DNA of 64,000 bases from Chthoniobacterales bacterium (GCA_018402585.1 JAGYIO010000003.1:62001-126000), one strand, 5' to 3'. Shown: positions 41,632 through 52,622, counted from the first letter of the stretch. The notes: a model not told the origin generated them from the sequence alone. Numbers and translations are program-made.

Positions 41632-43017
41632 ATGAGTACTCGCCGCGAAACCGACACCATGGGAGCGATCGATGTTCCCTCCGACCGCTACTACGGAGCC
41701 CAGACTGCCCGCTCGCTCCTTCACTTCGACATCGGTGACGACACCAAGCCGCGGGAACTGATCCGCGCTCTCGGTGTCCTCAAAAAAGCCTGCGCTTTGG
41801 TCAACCAGAATCTCGGCAAACTCCCTTCCGAGAAGGCTTCGCTTATTGCCCGGGCCGCCGACGAAGTGATTGCCGGCCAACTCGACGACCATTTCCCTTT
41901 ACGCATCTGGCAAACCGGCTCCGGAACCCAGAGCAACATGAATGCCAACGAGGTCATCTCGAACCGCGCCATTGAACTCGCCGGGGGTGAGATGGGGTCG
42001 AAGTCCCCAGTGCACCCCAACGACCATGTCAATATGTCGCAGTCGTCGAACGACACCTTTCCAACGGCCATGTCCATTGCCGCAGCGGAAGTCGTTGTCC
42101 ACAATCTCCTCCCTGCCGTGCGGGAACTGCGCGACGTTCTCGACGCCAAAGCCACAGTCTTCGCCCGCATTGTCAAAATCGGCCGCACCCATCTCCAAGA
42201 TGCCACACCGATTACCCTCGGGCAGGAATTCTCCGGTTACGTCGCCCTGCTCGAAGCGGATCTCGTCCGCATCGAAGTCACCCTCCCCGGCATCATGTCC
42301 CTGGGGATCGGCGGCACTGCGGTCGGCACCGGACTCAACTCCCACCCGGAATTCGGCGACCGCGCCGCGAAAACTATCGCCGACCTCACCGGACTCCCCT
42401 TCACCTCGAATCCCAACAAATTCGCCGCCCTCTCCGCCCACGACGAATTCGTCTTCGCCTCCGGCGCGCTCAAGACGCTGGCTTGCTCGCTCATGAAAAT
42501 CGCCAACGACGTCCGCTGGCTGGCCAGCGGGCCGCGTTGCGGACTCGGCGAGTTAATCATCCCCGAAAACGAACCCGGCTCGTCCATCATGCCCGGGAAG
42601 GTCAATCCCACCCAGAGCGAAGCCATGACCATGGTCTGCTGCCAAGTCATGGGCAACGACGCCGCCATCGGCTTTGCCGGCTCGCAGGGCAATTTCGAAC
42701 TGAATGTTTTCAAGCCCGTGATCATCCATAACTTCCTGCACAGCGTCCGGCTCCTCTCAGACGCCTGCCGCTCTTTCACCCATCACTGCGCCGCCGGGAT
42801 CGAACCGAACATGGAGCGCATCAATCACTACGTGGAGGACTCCCTTATGCTCGTCACCGCGCTCAACCCGCACATCGGCTACGACAAGGCCGCGCAGATC
42901 GCCAAAAAAGCGCACAAAGAAAAAAGCAGCCTTCGAGCGGCCGCTGTCGCCTCCGGCCACCTCAGCGGCGAGCAATTCGACCAATGGGTCAACGCCGAAG
43001 CCATGACCCGTCCTTGA
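41632..43017 (+). CDS. fumC: Class II fumarate hydratase
   Basis: [58 protein letters not shown]. Confidence 0.97.
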   Translation: MSTRRETDTMGAIDVPSDRYYGAQTARSLLHFDIGDDTKPRELIRALGVLKKACALVNQNLGKLPSEKASLIARAADEVIAGQLDDHFPLRIWQTGSGTQSNMNANEVISNRAIELAGGEMGSKSPVHPNDHVNMSQSSNDTFPTAMSIAAAEVVVHNLLPAVRELRDVLDAKATVFARIVKIGRTHLQDATPITLGQEFSGYVALLEADLVRIEVTLPGIMSLGIGGTAVGTGLNSHPEFGDRAAKTIADLTGLPFTSNPNKFAALSAHDEFVFASGALKTLACSLMKIANDVRWLASGPRCGLGELIIPENEPGSSIMPGKVNPTQSEAMTMVCCQVMGNDAAIGFAGSQGNFELNVFKPVIIHNFLHSVRLLSDACRSFTHHCAAGIEPNMERINHYVEDSLMLVTALNPHIGYDKAAQIAKKAHKEKSSLRAAAVASGHLSGEQFDQWVNAEAMTRP

Positions 43018-43115
43018 CGCTTTGTCTTTCTTTCTTTCAACTCTAAATCCTCAATTGCCTCTGGCTGTCTCCGCTGCGCTACGGCTCTCAACTTAAACTC
43101 AACCAAACTAATCAT

Positions 43116-43598
43116 ATGCTCAACGTAGGATCCACCGCCCCTGACTTCGCCCTTTCCTCGAAAAGTGCCGATGGGCTGAACTTGGTCAAGCTCTCCGACC
43201 ACCAAGGCCAAAACGTCGTTCTACTCTTTTTCCCCATGGTTTACACCAGCGTCTGCACTGATGAATTCTGCGCGGTCTCCAAAAGCTTTTCCGACTTCGC
43301 CGGCGCCACGGTCATCGGCATCAGCGGCGACAACCCGTTCGCCCAAGAAGCCTGGGCGCAGAAAGAAGGCATCACCGTCACTCTGGCCAGCGACTACGAT
43401 CACCAAGTCGCGCAGGCCTACGGCATCGCCTACGCCCAATTTGCTCCGCAACTGAATCTTCCCATGGGCGGCGTGGCCAAGCGCTCCGCCTTCGTCGTGG
43501 ACAAAAACGGCGTCATTCAATACGCCGAATCCCACGACGACCCGCGCCAGTTGCCGGACTTCGACGCGATCAAAGCGAAGCTTGCCGAGTTACCATAA
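43116..43598 (+). CDS. Peroxiredoxin (AhpC/TSA family)
   Basis: GSTAPDFALSS..., LLFFPMVYTSVCTDEFCAVSKSF. Confidence 0.93.
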   Translation: MLNVGSTAPDFALSSKSADGLNLVKLSDHQGQNVVLLFFPMVYTSVCTDEFCAVSKSFSDFAGATVIGISGDNPFAQEAWAQKEGITVTLASDYDHQVAQAYGIAYAQFAPQLNLPMGGVAKRSAFVVDKNGVIQYAESHDDPRQLPDFDAIKAKLAELP

Positions 43599-43874
43599 CC
43601 TCCGGGCTTGTCCATCAGACGGCTCCGCAACGGCTCATAGACCCAGCGCCTGGCGCCGGCAATGACGCAGGTTACGGTCGGCTCCGATCGTTTGGGATGC
43701 GAACATGACTTGGTAGCTTCCGAACCGCACACGGCGAATCCCTGAAAATCGTCGGTCAATGCTCGAAGATCCCCGCGTTCATGCCCCACATCTTTGATTG
43801 CCACGCGCAAGGCGTGGCGCGGTTGCGGCGGCAGCCTGCCTCCACCAAGGTGCGAGCGTAGCTTTCCAAACTCG

Positions 43875-44879
43875 ATGGACTCCCTGACCCAGATCGCCCT
43901 CGGCGCGTCCGTTGCCGCGGCGTGCGTTCGACCTGAGCAGCGGCGCAAGGCCGCGTTGCTCGGCGCAGCGCTTGGAACCCTGCCCGACTTGGACGTCTTC
44001 CTCGACTACGGCGGACCGGTCGAAAATTTCACCATGCACCGCGGGTTCAGCCATTCACTGGTTGTCCTGGCCGCAGTCGGAACCTTGATCTGGTTCGCCC
44101 TGCGGTCTTTCTGGCTGCCGGCGCGCGAGGCACCACGACGATGGTTCGCGGCCATTCTTCTCGCTCTCCTGACCCATCCTCTTCTCGACGCGCACACTGC
44201 TTACGGCACGCAGCTCTTTTGGCCGTCGGGGTCGACCCCGATCTCTTGGGCTACGATCTTCATCATCGACCCGCTTTACACTTTGCCACTGCTGGCCGGG
44301 ATGACCGCTGTTCTGATCAGGCCCGCATCCCGGACTGCAGGACGCTGGCTGATGGTCGGACTGCTGTGGAGCATGCTCTATCTCGGGTGGTCATGGCTCG
44401 CACAGACCATGGTTGCCGCGAATGCCCGTCAGAGTCTCAACGCTCAGGGAGTTGCCGATGCCCGCTTGTTTGTCACCCCCGCACCGCTGACCACACTGCT
44501 TTGGCGCGTGGTCGCCCGCACTGAGGGGGGCTATTACGAAGGCTTAGATTCGGTTGCGGCCGGTGATGGCCCAATCGAATTCACCTTCTATCCCTCGGAT
44601 GACCGTATTCTCGCCGCGGCCCTGCCTCATGCCCCCGCGGCACAAAGGCTGCATTGGTTTGCCGATGGATTTATCGGCGTTTCCGTCCAGGACGAGACGC
44701 TTATCCTGAGCGATCTGCGCATGGGAGAACACCCCGATTATGTCTTCCGCCACGCGGTGGCCCGGTATGGAAATCCCCACTGGCATGGCATCGAGCCGGA
44801 AAGACTGCCCAGCGCCATTCCAATCCGTCAGTTGAAGTTGATCTGGCAACGCATCTGGGATGAATCGCCCGGCCGGTAG
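43875..44879 (+). CDS. Membrane-bound metal-dependent hydrolase (YdjM/YfhO-like)
   Basis: MDSLTQIALGASVAAACV, GTLPDLDVFLDYGGPVENFTMHRGFSHSL, HPLLDAHTAYGTQLFWP. Confidence 0.9.
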   Translation: MDSLTQIALGASVAAACVRPEQRRKAALLGAALGTLPDLDVFLDYGGPVENFTMHRGFSHSLVVLAAVGTLIWFALRSFWLPAREAPRRWFAAILLALLTHPLLDAHTAYGTQLFWPSGSTPISWATIFIIDPLYTLPLLAGMTAVLIRPASRTAGRWLMVGLLWSMLYLGWSWLAQTMVAANARQSLNAQGVADARLFVTPAPLTTLLWRVVARTEGGYYEGLDSVAAGDGPIEFTFYPSDDRILAAALPHAPAAQRLHWFADGFIGVSVQDETLILSDLRMGEHPDYVFRHAVARYGNPHWHGIEPERLPSAIPIRQLKLIWQRIWDESPGR

Positions 44880-44885
44880 CAGGGT

Positions 44886-45767
44886 TCAGCGCTCCTTGCG
44901 GATCCGGCAGGAGACCGCTCCGTGCGGAATTTCCGGCGGTCGCTCGCCATGCTCCATGGAGTATGGCGCGCCAGCAACCGCTTCGCGGCACAGGTTTTGC
45001 AGATCCTTCTTGCCCCACTCGGAATAGTTGCAGGACACCAGCAAACATCCGCCCGGTTCCAGCAACCCGAAGCACTGCGAAACAAGATCGGGCAAATTTT
45101 TCTCGATGCGGAAAACGTTCCCTGCCGCACGTCCAAAAGTCGGCGGGTCGAGCACAATGAGATCGAACTTCTCTCCGCGCTTCACCAAACGAGGCACGAC
45201 CTTGGTGGCATCATCGACCAGAAACCGGTGGCCACCCGCCGGATCGATCCCGTTGGTTTCCAAATTCGCCCGCCCCCGCCCCAGCACGCTCCTGGCCGAG
45301 TCCACGCTGCATGTTTCCGCGCCCGCCGCCGCGGCGCAAACCGTGAAACTGCAAGTGTAGGCAAAAAGGTTGAGCATCCGCTTGGCCCCGAAGGCCGCCA
45401 CCCATTGCCGGTTGGCCCGTTGATCGAGAAAGAGTCCCGACGAATATCCGGCGGCGGGCTCCACGAGGTAGGCTATTCCGTTTTCCCGCACCATGATCTC
45501 GCCGGGATTCTCTCCGGCCAAAAGCATGGCCGGCTTTTGGTCGATCGCTCTTTTCACCAAGACCCGCCCGAGCCATCCGCGCGGCGAGAAGCCGTAGCGC
45601 CCCATGACTTCCTCGCGCAGCCCCTCAACCTGCGGAGGCTCGGCTCCGCTCCAAAGAATCCAGTCCCCGTAGCGATCAAGCCAACCACCTCTCCCATTGG
45701 CCAGGCGATGCGCGTCGGTGCCTTCAGCACCGAACGCTGTCCACTGCTCGGGGGAAATCCAGTCCAT
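44886..45767 (-). CDS. Class I SAM-dependent methyltransferase (RlmI/RlmK-like)
   Basis: YSSGLFLDQRANRQWVAAFGAKRMLNLFAYTCSFTVCAAAAGA, LIVLDPPTFGR. Confidence 0.9.
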   Translation of the reverse strand: MDWISPEQWTAFGAEGTDAHRLANGRGGWLDRYGDWILWSGAEPPQVEGLREEVMGRYGFSPRGWLGRVLVKRAIDQKPAMLLAGENPGEIMVRENGIAYLVEPAAGYSSGLFLDQRANRQWVAAFGAKRMLNLFAYTCSFTVCAAAAGAETCSVDSARSVLGRGRANLETNGIDPAGGHRFLVDDATKVVPRLVKRGEKFDLIVLDPPTFGRAAGNVFRIEKNLPDLVSQCFGLLEPGGCLLVSCNYSEWGKKDLQNLCREAVAGAPYSMEHGERPPEIPHGAVSCRIRKER

Positions 45768-45828
45768 GCGCGGGCAAGATGCATCAGATGGTTTGCCGCG
45801 CCAACCCTTCGCTTGCATCCTGCGGGTC

Positions 45829-46821
45829 ATGTCGCTGCGCCTCCGCTGCTTCTATCACCCGGATTTCTTCCTCCCCCTCCCGCCGGGGCATCCTTTCCCC
45901 ATGGAAAAATTTCCGCAGGCCCGCGACCTGCTGATCGCCGAGAACGCTCCGGTTGAAATCACCGTCACCGCCCCGGCCCCCACCCGCCAGCTCCTCCGCG
46001 TCCACACCAGTGAATACCTTCGCAAACTGGCCCATGGCACCCTCGACCGCACGGAGGTGCACAAGCTCGGACTCCCCTGGCATCCCCGCCTCCTCCACCG
46101 TTCGGCACTCGAGACCGCCGCCACGGTGGCCGCCTGCCATCATGCCCTGTCCCAGGGGATGGCCGCCAACCTGGCCGGAGGCACCCACCACGCCTTTCCT
46201 GACCGTGGCCTCGGCTACTGCGTGCTCAACGACGTCGCGGTCGCCATCCGCGACCTGCACGCAAAAGATGCCTCCCTGCGCATCTTCGTCGCCGACACCG
46301 ACGCCCACCAAGGCAACGGCACCCATGCTATTTTCCGCGACGACCGACGCGTCTTCACTTACTCCATCCACGGCGACCGTAACTACCCCAGCGCGAAAGA
46401 ACCGGGCACTTTGGATGTCGGTCTGGTCCGTGAGGTTTCCGGCCCGGATTACCTTGCCGCGTTGGACGAAACTCTTCCGGCCGCCTTGGACCGTTTTCCC
46501 GCGGACCTCGTTGTCTGGATTTCCGGCGCTGACCCCCACGCAGACGACCGCTTCGGCCAAATGAAGCTCAGCACCGAGCAAATGCTCGAACGCGACCGCT
46601 TGGTCATCCACTGGTCCCGCACCCGCCGCCTCCCCCTGGTCATTCTCTACGGCGGAGGTTACCACCGCGTCCCCGGCATGACCGCCCGCCTCCACGCCAA
46701 CACCATCACCCTCGCCGCCACCCTCTTCAGCTCCGCAGGCAGGAACAAGCGGGCCGTCCGTCCGCCCGCCTCACCACCAACCGGCGCGCCGGGCGTCCCT
46801 CCCTCCCGATCACTGGCATGA
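45829..46821 (+). CDS. Histone deacetylase family protein (AcuC/HDAC-like)
   Basis: LRCFYHPDFFLPLPPGHPFPMEKFPQARDLL, AGGTHHAFPDRGLGYCVLNDVAVAIRDL, FVADTDAHQGNGTHAIF. Confidence 0.93.
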   Translation: MSLRLRCFYHPDFFLPLPPGHPFPMEKFPQARDLLIAENAPVEITVTAPAPTRQLLRVHTSEYLRKLAHGTLDRTEVHKLGLPWHPRLLHRSALETAATVAACHHALSQGMAANLAGGTHHAFPDRGLGYCVLNDVAVAIRDLHAKDASLRIFVADTDAHQGNGTHAIFRDDRRVFTYSIHGDRNYPSAKEPGTLDVGLVREVSGPDYLAALDETLPAALDRFPADLVVWISGADPHADDRFGQMKLSTEQMLERDRLVIHWSRTRRLPLVILYGGGYHRVPGMTARLHANTITLAATLFSSAGRNKRAVRPPASPPTGAPGVPPSRSLA

Positions 46822-47615
46822 AAGTCAACCCTGCGCCTTCAAGCCTCGAGCTCGTGGTGGCCCGCCAGACCGAAGACCTCGCCTGGCTCAAGCGCGTGCC
46901 GGAACAATACAGGATCACGGTCTACGACAAAGGTGACGGTTCAAGTGGAGGGCTGCGGCTGAGCAACGAGGGCCGCGAAGCTCAGACCTACCTGCACCAT
47001 CTCAGCGAGCGCCATGAATCCCTCGCCGCCACGACCGTTTTTGTCCAAGGCCACCCCTTCGACCATGCCCCCGACTTGCACAAAATTCTCCGCGCCCTGG
47101 CCGAAGGCACCTTGGCCCTCGTCGACTTCCACTGGCTCGGCTTCCTCGCCGAGACGGACGACTCGCGCGGCCGTCGCCTTTTTGTTCCTTGGAGCAAAAA
47201 CCCCGACCGTCACGAACTCCAGCTCGACGACTTCCACGCGCAATTATTCGGAGCTCCCGGTCCGGCAACCTATCGCTTTTTCGTCGGCGCCCAATACGCC
47301 GTGACCCGCGCAGCAGCCCAGCGCCGCCCTGCGGAGTTTTATCACCAGGCCCAAGGCCTCGCAACCGGCTTCCCCCACGCCCCGCACTGTTTTGAACGCT
47401 GCTGGGACCGCGTTTTCAAGTCGGACGGAACCGCCGGCCGCCTGCCCCCCGGTCAACCCACCGCCTACTTCAAGCCAATCAAACGCCTCCGTTCGTCCCT
47501 CTCCACCCCGCCGAGCCACACCGCGGACTTCCCTTTTCCCTCCCGCACCCAAAACCGGATCCGAGGGCACTCCCTTGTCCAACCTTGTCCCCGCGCGAAA
47601 ACCGCGCTAATTTGA
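46818..47615 (+). CDS. DUF3431-like glycosyltransferase-type protein
   Basis: LELVVARQTEDLAWLKRVPEQYRITVYDKG...NEGREAQTYLHHL; 4-nt overlap with upstream gene. Confidence 0.75.
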   Translation: MKVNPAPSSLELVVARQTEDLAWLKRVPEQYRITVYDKGDGSSGGLRLSNEGREAQTYLHHLSERHESLAATTVFVQGHPFDHAPDLHKILRALAEGTLALVDFHWLGFLAETDDSRGRRLFVPWSKNPDRHELQLDDFHAQLFGAPGPATYRFFVGAQYAVTRAAAQRRPAEFYHQAQGLATGFPHAPHCFERCWDRVFKSDGTAGRLPPGQPTAYFKPIKRLRSSLSTPPSHTADFPFPSRTQNRIRGHSLVQPCPRAKTALI

Positions 47616-47622
47616 TATTTTC

Positions 47623-48459
47623 GTGATCACGCACCGCACCCCAGAAAATCATGACCCGATCACTTGGGTGGGTCGCGTCCCGGTCTACGCCACGACCATC
47701 ATCGTTGCTCTTTATGTGGTCAGCATGATCGGCGTTGCCGTTACCCTGGCCTCCGGAGCGGAAGGCGTCCTAACCAAGCTCACCTTTGACACCGAATCCG
47801 TGCTTCGCGGGGGCGAAATCTGGCGCTGCCTGACCTACGCCTTCGTCAACCCGCCGGATCCGTGGTTCCTCATCTCGCTGGTCATGCTCTACATTTTCGG
47901 CCGCGACGTGGAGCAATACCTCGGGCGCAAGGTATTCGTCCGTCTTTACCTCGGCTTCCTCCTTCTCGGTCCATCTCTCCTCCTCGCGGCCTCACTCGTC
48001 ACGAGCCAACCCTTTTCCCTCACCCACAGCTGGGCCAACTTCGCCGTCTTCCTTGCCTTTGCCGCCCTTTACCCGGGCGCCCAACTCCTTTTTCAGATCA
48101 CGGCAAAACTTTTTGCCTTGGTCCTGCTCGGGCTCAGCGTTCTGCAACTCCTCGCCAACCAGCAGTGGGCCGAAATGCTCGTGCTCCTCACCACCGCGTC
48201 GCTCGCCTACTTTGCCATCCGGCACGGATCCACGCTCAACCTTGATTTCGTAGCGCGCCTCCGCCCCGCCTCCCCGCGGAACAAGATTCCCCGCTTGCGG
48301 GTGGTCAAGAATCCGGAGAATGAACCACTCGACCCCCACGGCATCATCGACCCGCTCCTCGACAAGATTTCCGAGCACGGCCTGGCCAGCTTGACCCGCC
48401 GCGAACGGGAGCAACTCGAACAAGCCCGTGCCGCTCTGCTCGCCAAGGAGCGGAGCTGA
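47623..48459 (+). CDS. Rhomboid-like membrane protein
   Basis: Multi-TM, GGEIWRCLTYAFVNPPDPWFLISLVMLYIFGRDVEQYLGRKVFVRLYL, soluble C-terminal tail. Confidence 0.75.
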   Translation: MITHRTPENHDPITWVGRVPVYATTIIVALYVVSMIGVAVTLASGAEGVLTKLTFDTESVLRGGEIWRCLTYAFVNPPDPWFLISLVMLYIFGRDVEQYLGRKVFVRLYLGFLLLGPSLLLAASLVTSQPFSLTHSWANFAVFLAFAALYPGAQLLFQITAKLFALVLLGLSVLQLLANQQWAEMLVLLTTASLAYFAIRHGSTLNLDFVARLRPASPRNKIPRLRVVKNPENEPLDPHGIIDPLLDKISEHGLASLTRREREQLEQARAALLAKERS

Positions 48460-48463
48460 GACG

Positions 48464-49165
48464 ATGGACGGCGACCGCTCCATCACTCGCACCGACGGCA
48501 ACGAGCTGCACGACCCGTGCTACGTCAATGCCATGTCGCATTTCTACCGCGGCGAACTTGGCCGCATCATGATCTGGCGTCAGCGCCTCGACATCACCAC
48601 CACTTGGGCGATCACCAGCACGACGACAATCATCACGGTCGCCTTTTCCTTCCGCGACATCCCGCACATCGTCTTCTTCTTCAACTTGGTCATTGTCTGG
48701 ATGATGCTCTGGATTGAGGCTCGACGTTACCGCTTTTATGACGCCTTCCGCGGCCGTGTCCGCATGATCGAGTCCCATTTTCTCGTCGCCACGGTTTCAC
48801 GCAACCCCAACCTTCTCGGCGGCGACTGGCAAAAATTAGTCTGCGAAGACCTCATTCTTCCTTCTTTTAAAATCAGCAAGCTGGAAGCGGTCGGTCGGCG
48901 GCTGAAGCGCAATTACGTCTTTATCATCGCGATCATCATCGTGGCCTGGATGACCAAGATTTTTATGCACGCCCGGCCGCCCATTGAGTCATGGTCGGCC
49001 TTCTACAACGCACTGGCCGTGGGCGAACTTTCCGGCTGGTTGGTCGGCGTCGTCCTCGTCTTCACGATCACGGCAACCACGGCCCTCACCTGGTATGTTT
49101 CGGTCAACAGCGCCGGGGAAATCACCGACCTGCGGGGCAGCCACAAGGAACAATGGCGCATTTGA
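48464..49165 (+). CDS. DUF2270-like membrane protein
   Basis: HFYRGELGRIMIWRQRLDITTTWAITSTTTIITVAFS, WIEARRYRFYDAFRGRVRMIE. Confidence 0.8.
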   Translation: MDGDRSITRTDGNELHDPCYVNAMSHFYRGELGRIMIWRQRLDITTTWAITSTTTIITVAFSFRDIPHIVFFFNLVIVWMMLWIEARRYRFYDAFRGRVRMIESHFLVATVSRNPNLLGGDWQKLVCEDLILPSFKISKLEAVGRRLKRNYVFIIAIIIVAWMTKIFMHARPPIESWSAFYNALAVGELSGWLVGVVLVFTITATTALTWYVSVNSAGEITDLRGSHKEQWRI

Positions 49166-49202
49166 TCCGTTAGTTTCAGGCGCACCTTGCTCCTCACCCC
49201 CG

Positions 49203-50000
49203 ATGTCCGCCCAACTCGAGCTGCTCCCGGCCGAACCCCTCGCCCGCCTCCGCGCCATCGTGAGCCTCCTGCGCTCGCCCGCAGGCTGCCCGTGGGACCG
49301 CGAACAAACCCACCAATCGCTCCGGGCCGGAATCCTCGAAGAAGCCTGCGAAACGATCGATGCCATCAGCAAGGAGGACGACAGCAATCTCTGCGAAGAG
49401 TTGGGCGACTTGCTCCTCCAGGTTATTTTCCACACCGACTTGGCGACCGAACGTGGCGCTTTCACCCTTGAGGATGCGGCCCGGCAGACCTGCGAAAAAC
49501 TCATCCGCCGCCACCCCCATGTCTTTGCCCAGAGTGAAGCCGGTGACACCCGGTCTGTCCTCCGTCAGTGGGAGCAAATCAAACGTGAGGAAAAAGGGGC
49601 CTCAGCTTCCATCATGGCCAATATTCCCCGCGCCCTCCCCGCCCTCCTCCGTGCGGCCAACATCCAGAAGAAGGCCAACCGGGTCGGCTTCGACTGGCCC
49701 GACCGCGCCGGGGTGCTCGAGAAGTTCCGCGAAGAGCTGGCCGAGCTCACGGCTGAACTTGCCTCCGGCGACCCGAAGCGCCTCGCACACGAACTTGGCG
49801 ACCTCCTCTTCACCACGGTCAACTTGGCCCGCAAACTGGGGATCGAGCCCGAACTCGCCCTTGAAGAGGCCAACCAACGCTTCATCGCCCGCTTCCAACA
49901 TATGGAAACATCCTGCGCCGCCAACCAGCAAAAGCTGGAAGAACTGACCTCCAAAGATCTCGACACCCTCTGGCGCGAAGCCAAATCGGCCAACTTGTAG
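49203..50000 (+). CDS. mazG: Nucleoside triphosphate pyrophosphohydrolase
   Basis: LRSPAGCPWDREQTHQSLRAGILEEACETIDAI, CEELGDLLLQVIFHTDLA. Confidence 0.95.
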   Translation: MSAQLELLPAEPLARLRAIVSLLRSPAGCPWDREQTHQSLRAGILEEACETIDAISKEDDSNLCEELGDLLLQVIFHTDLATERGAFTLEDAARQTCEKLIRRHPHVFAQSEAGDTRSVLRQWEQIKREEKGASASIMANIPRALPALLRAANIQKKANRVGFDWPDRAGVLEKFREELAELTAELASGDPKRLAHELGDLLFTTVNLARKLGIEPELALEEANQRFIARFQHMETSCAANQQKLEELTSKDLDTLWREAKSANL

Positions 50001-50030
50001 CCACGGTCGCCGAATCCTGGTCTCCACCCC

Positions 50031-50777
50031 ATGACTCGCCACCATACGATCAACGCGGCGATCTCCGTCCTCCTCGGCGCCACCCTCCTCGCTGGGCTCT
50101 GCTTCACCGTCCTGCAGGCCACGACTTGGGATTGGTCCGGCGTCTGGGCCTACCGCCAAGTCTTCTGGCGCGGATGGCTCAACACCATCTGGATTTCCCT
50201 CGCCGCTCTCGGCCTCAGCGTTCTGCTCGGCCTCCTCGCTGCTCTCGGCCGCCGCGCCCGTTACCCCGCGCTGCGCTGGCTTTCCCTCGGCTACGTCGAA
50301 CTCATCCGCGGCACCCCGCTCCTGGTCCAACTTCTCATTCTTTTCTACGTCGTGGCCGATGCCGTCGGTCTGCAAAACCGCTACGCCGCCGGCATCCTCA
50401 TTCTCTCCGTTTTCAGCGGCGCCTACATCGCCGAAATGATCCGGGGCGGCATCGAGAGCATCAGCAAGTCCCAACTCGAGTCGGCCCGCGCCATCGGCCT
50501 GACCCGCTGGCAAACTTACCGCCACGTCATCTTCCCCCAAGCCATCCGCCACGTCCTTCCGCCGCTGGCCGGCCAAGCCGCTTCGATCATCAAAGACAGC
50601 TCCCTCCTCTCCATTCTCGGCATCGAGGAATTCACCCTCGCCGCCCAGCAAGTGAACAGCGCGACCTACAGCACGCTGGAAAGTTATCTTCCCTTGGCCA
50701 TCGGCTACCTCGCTTTAACTTTACCCGTCTCCCTCCTCGCGCGCCGCCTCGAACACAAATTCCGGTATGAAACGTGA
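50031..50777 (+). CDS. Amino-acid ABC transporter permease (HisM-type)
   Basis: GWLNTIWISLAALGLSVLLG, YVELIRGTPLLVQLLILFYV, EAs-like loop ESARAIGLTRWQTYRHVIFPQAIRHVLPPL. Confidence 0.93.
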   Translation: MTRHHTINAAISVLLGATLLAGLCFTVLQATTWDWSGVWAYRQVFWRGWLNTIWISLAALGLSVLLGLLAALGRRARYPALRWLSLGYVELIRGTPLLVQLLILFYVVADAVGLQNRYAAGILILSVFSGAYIAEMIRGGIESISKSQLESARAIGLTRWQTYRHVIFPQAIRHVLPPLAGQAASIIKDSSLLSILGIEEFTLAAQQVNSATYSTLESYLPLAIGYLALTLPVSLLARRLEHKFRYET

Positions 50778-50876
50778 GCCCCTAGAGGGCGGCCCTTCCC
50801 AGCCGTCGCAACGCAGCAACCGGCGCCTCCCCCGCGGCTCGCAGGGACGCTCGCCCTGCAGTCACCCCGCGACCTC

Positions 50877-51608
50877 GTGAACCTCGCTTTCCACGACCTG
50901 ACCAAGCGCTACGGCGGGCACACCGTGCTCGACGCGATCACCGCGCAGCTTGATTTCCCCCACGTCCTCGCCCTACTCGGACCCTCTGGCGGCGGCAAAT
51001 CCACCCTCCTCCGCGTCATCGGTGGACTCGAATCCCCCGAGGCCGGTTCCCTCACCGTGGACCACCAACCGGTCCCCACCATGCAAAAACCCCTGCGCGT
51101 ATACCGCAGCAAGATCGGCACGGTCTTCCAGTCGTGGAACCTCTTTCCCCACCTCGACGCGCTGGCCAACATTATGTTGCCCCTTACCGCGGTCCACGGG
51201 GTTGAGCCCGAAGCAGCCCGGACGCGATCGCTCGAACTTCTCGAGCGCCTCCACCTTAACGGCCACGCGCACAAACGCCCGGCGGAACTCTCCGGCGGGC
51301 AACGCCAACGGGTCGCCATCGCCCGCGCCGTGGCCATCCGTCCCAAGCTCCTTCTCTTCGACGAGCCCACCTCCGCCCTCGACCCCGAAATGACCGCCGA
51401 GGTTTTGGAAGTCATCGCCGATTTGAAATCCGAAGGCCGTACTTTTGTCCTCGTTACTCATGCCATGAACTTCGCCCGAACTGTCGCGGACCAAGTCGCC
51501 TTCCTCGCCCACGGCCAGATCGTCGAACAAGGCGCCGCCCAAGAATTCTTCGCCGCCCCCCGGACCGAAACCGCTCAACGCTTCCTCGCCAAGGTCTTGA
51601 AGTATTAG
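50877..51608 (+). CDS. Amino-acid ABC transporter ATP-binding protein
   Basis: LLGPSGGGKSTLLRVIGGLE, ELSGGQRQRVAIARA, LLFDEPTSALDPE; GTG start. Confidence 0.95.
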   Translation: MNLAFHDLTKRYGGHTVLDAITAQLDFPHVLALLGPSGGGKSTLLRVIGGLESPEAGSLTVDHQPVPTMQKPLRVYRSKIGTVFQSWNLFPHLDALANIMLPLTAVHGVEPEAARTRSLELLERLHLNGHAHKRPAELSGGQRQRVAIARAVAIRPKLLLFDEPTSALDPEMTAEVLEVIADLKSEGRTFVLVTHAMNFARTVADQVAFLAHGQIVEQGAAQEFFAAPRTETAQRFLAKVLKY

Positions 51609-51652
51609 GCTGGTTCGCGGTGGCCCTAGCACGATGACCAAGCGAATATCGT

Positions 51653-51674
51653 GCCGGGACGGCGCGATCCACCT
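51653..51674 (+). repeat. 22-nt intergenic repeat copy 1
   Basis: GCCGGGACGGCGCGATCCACCT identical to 56680..56701. Confidence 0.8.
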
Positions 51675-51827
51675 TAACCTTAGGTTGCCTCCGCCTCTCC
51701 CCGAGCGGGAGGCTCTCGGAGCTAGAAGCCCGCCGCTGGTCCTCTCATTCGTTTCGGCGCCGAGGTCTGCGGGGCCAGAGCCAACCCTCCCCGAACCGGC
51801 TTTCACCGGCCGCCGCCACTCCCTCCC

Positions 51828-52586
51828 TCACGCCGTCGCCTCAACCGCATTCCGTACACTGGCCAGCGCGTAGTCCCGGTTCATCTTGGCAATAAAGGCC
51901 GCCGGCACACCGGCCGGGCAAACCGCTGCACACTCGTAGAAGTTCGAGCAATTCCCGAAGCCTTCGGCATCCATCTTGGCCACCATGCCGCGCACCCGGC
52001 GGTTGGCTTCCGGTTTGCCTTGGGGCAGCAGGCCGAGGTGCCCGATCTTGGCCGAGACAAACAACATGGCCGACCCATTCGGACAGGCCGCCGCGCAGGC
52101 CCCGCATCCGATGCAGGCCGCGGCGTCCATGGCGTAATCGACCACCGTCTTGGGGATCGGTGTGTCGTTGGCGTCCTGCGCGTTGCCGCAGCGTTCGCTG
52201 ATGAAGCCGCCTGCCGCGATCACCCGGTCGAAAGCCGAGCGGTTGACCACCAGATCTTTGACCACGGGAAAGGCCCCGACCCGGAAGGGCTCGATGTAAA
52301 TCGTGTCCCCATCGCGGAACTTCCGCATGTAAAGTTGGCATGCTGTGCCCCGGCCTGGTCCCTGCGGGATCCCGTTGATGGTCAGACTGCAGGATCCGCA
52401 AATTCCCTCGCGGCAGTCGTGATCAAAGGCCACCGGCACCTCGCCACTTTCGCTCATCCGGTCATTGACAATGTCCAGCATCTCCAAAAACGAGGCTTCC
52501 GAAGGAATGTCGCGAGCGTCCACAGTTTGGAAGTTGCCCTTTGTTTTCCCCTCCGCCTGCCGCCAAATTTTCAGATCAAAGTTCAT
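51828..52586 (-). CDS. sdhB: Succinate dehydrogenase/fumarate reductase iron-sulfur subunit
   Basis: [52 protein letters not shown]. Confidence 0.96.
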   Translation of the reverse strand: MNFDLKIWRQAEGKTKGNFQTVDARDIPSEASFLEMLDIVNDRMSESGEVPVAFDHDCREGICGSCSLTINGIPQGPGRGTACQLYMRKFRDGDTIYIEPFRVGAFPVVKDLVVNRSAFDRVIAAGGFISERCGNAQDANDTPIPKTVVDYAMDAAACIGCGACAAACPNGSAMLFVSAKIGHLGLLPQGKPEANRRVRGMVAKMDAEGFGNCSNFYECAAVCPAGVPAAFIAKMNRDYALASVRNAVEATA

Positions 52587-52622
52587 GGGATGATTGAGGG
52601 ATGAAGGTTGAGGGTTGAGAGA

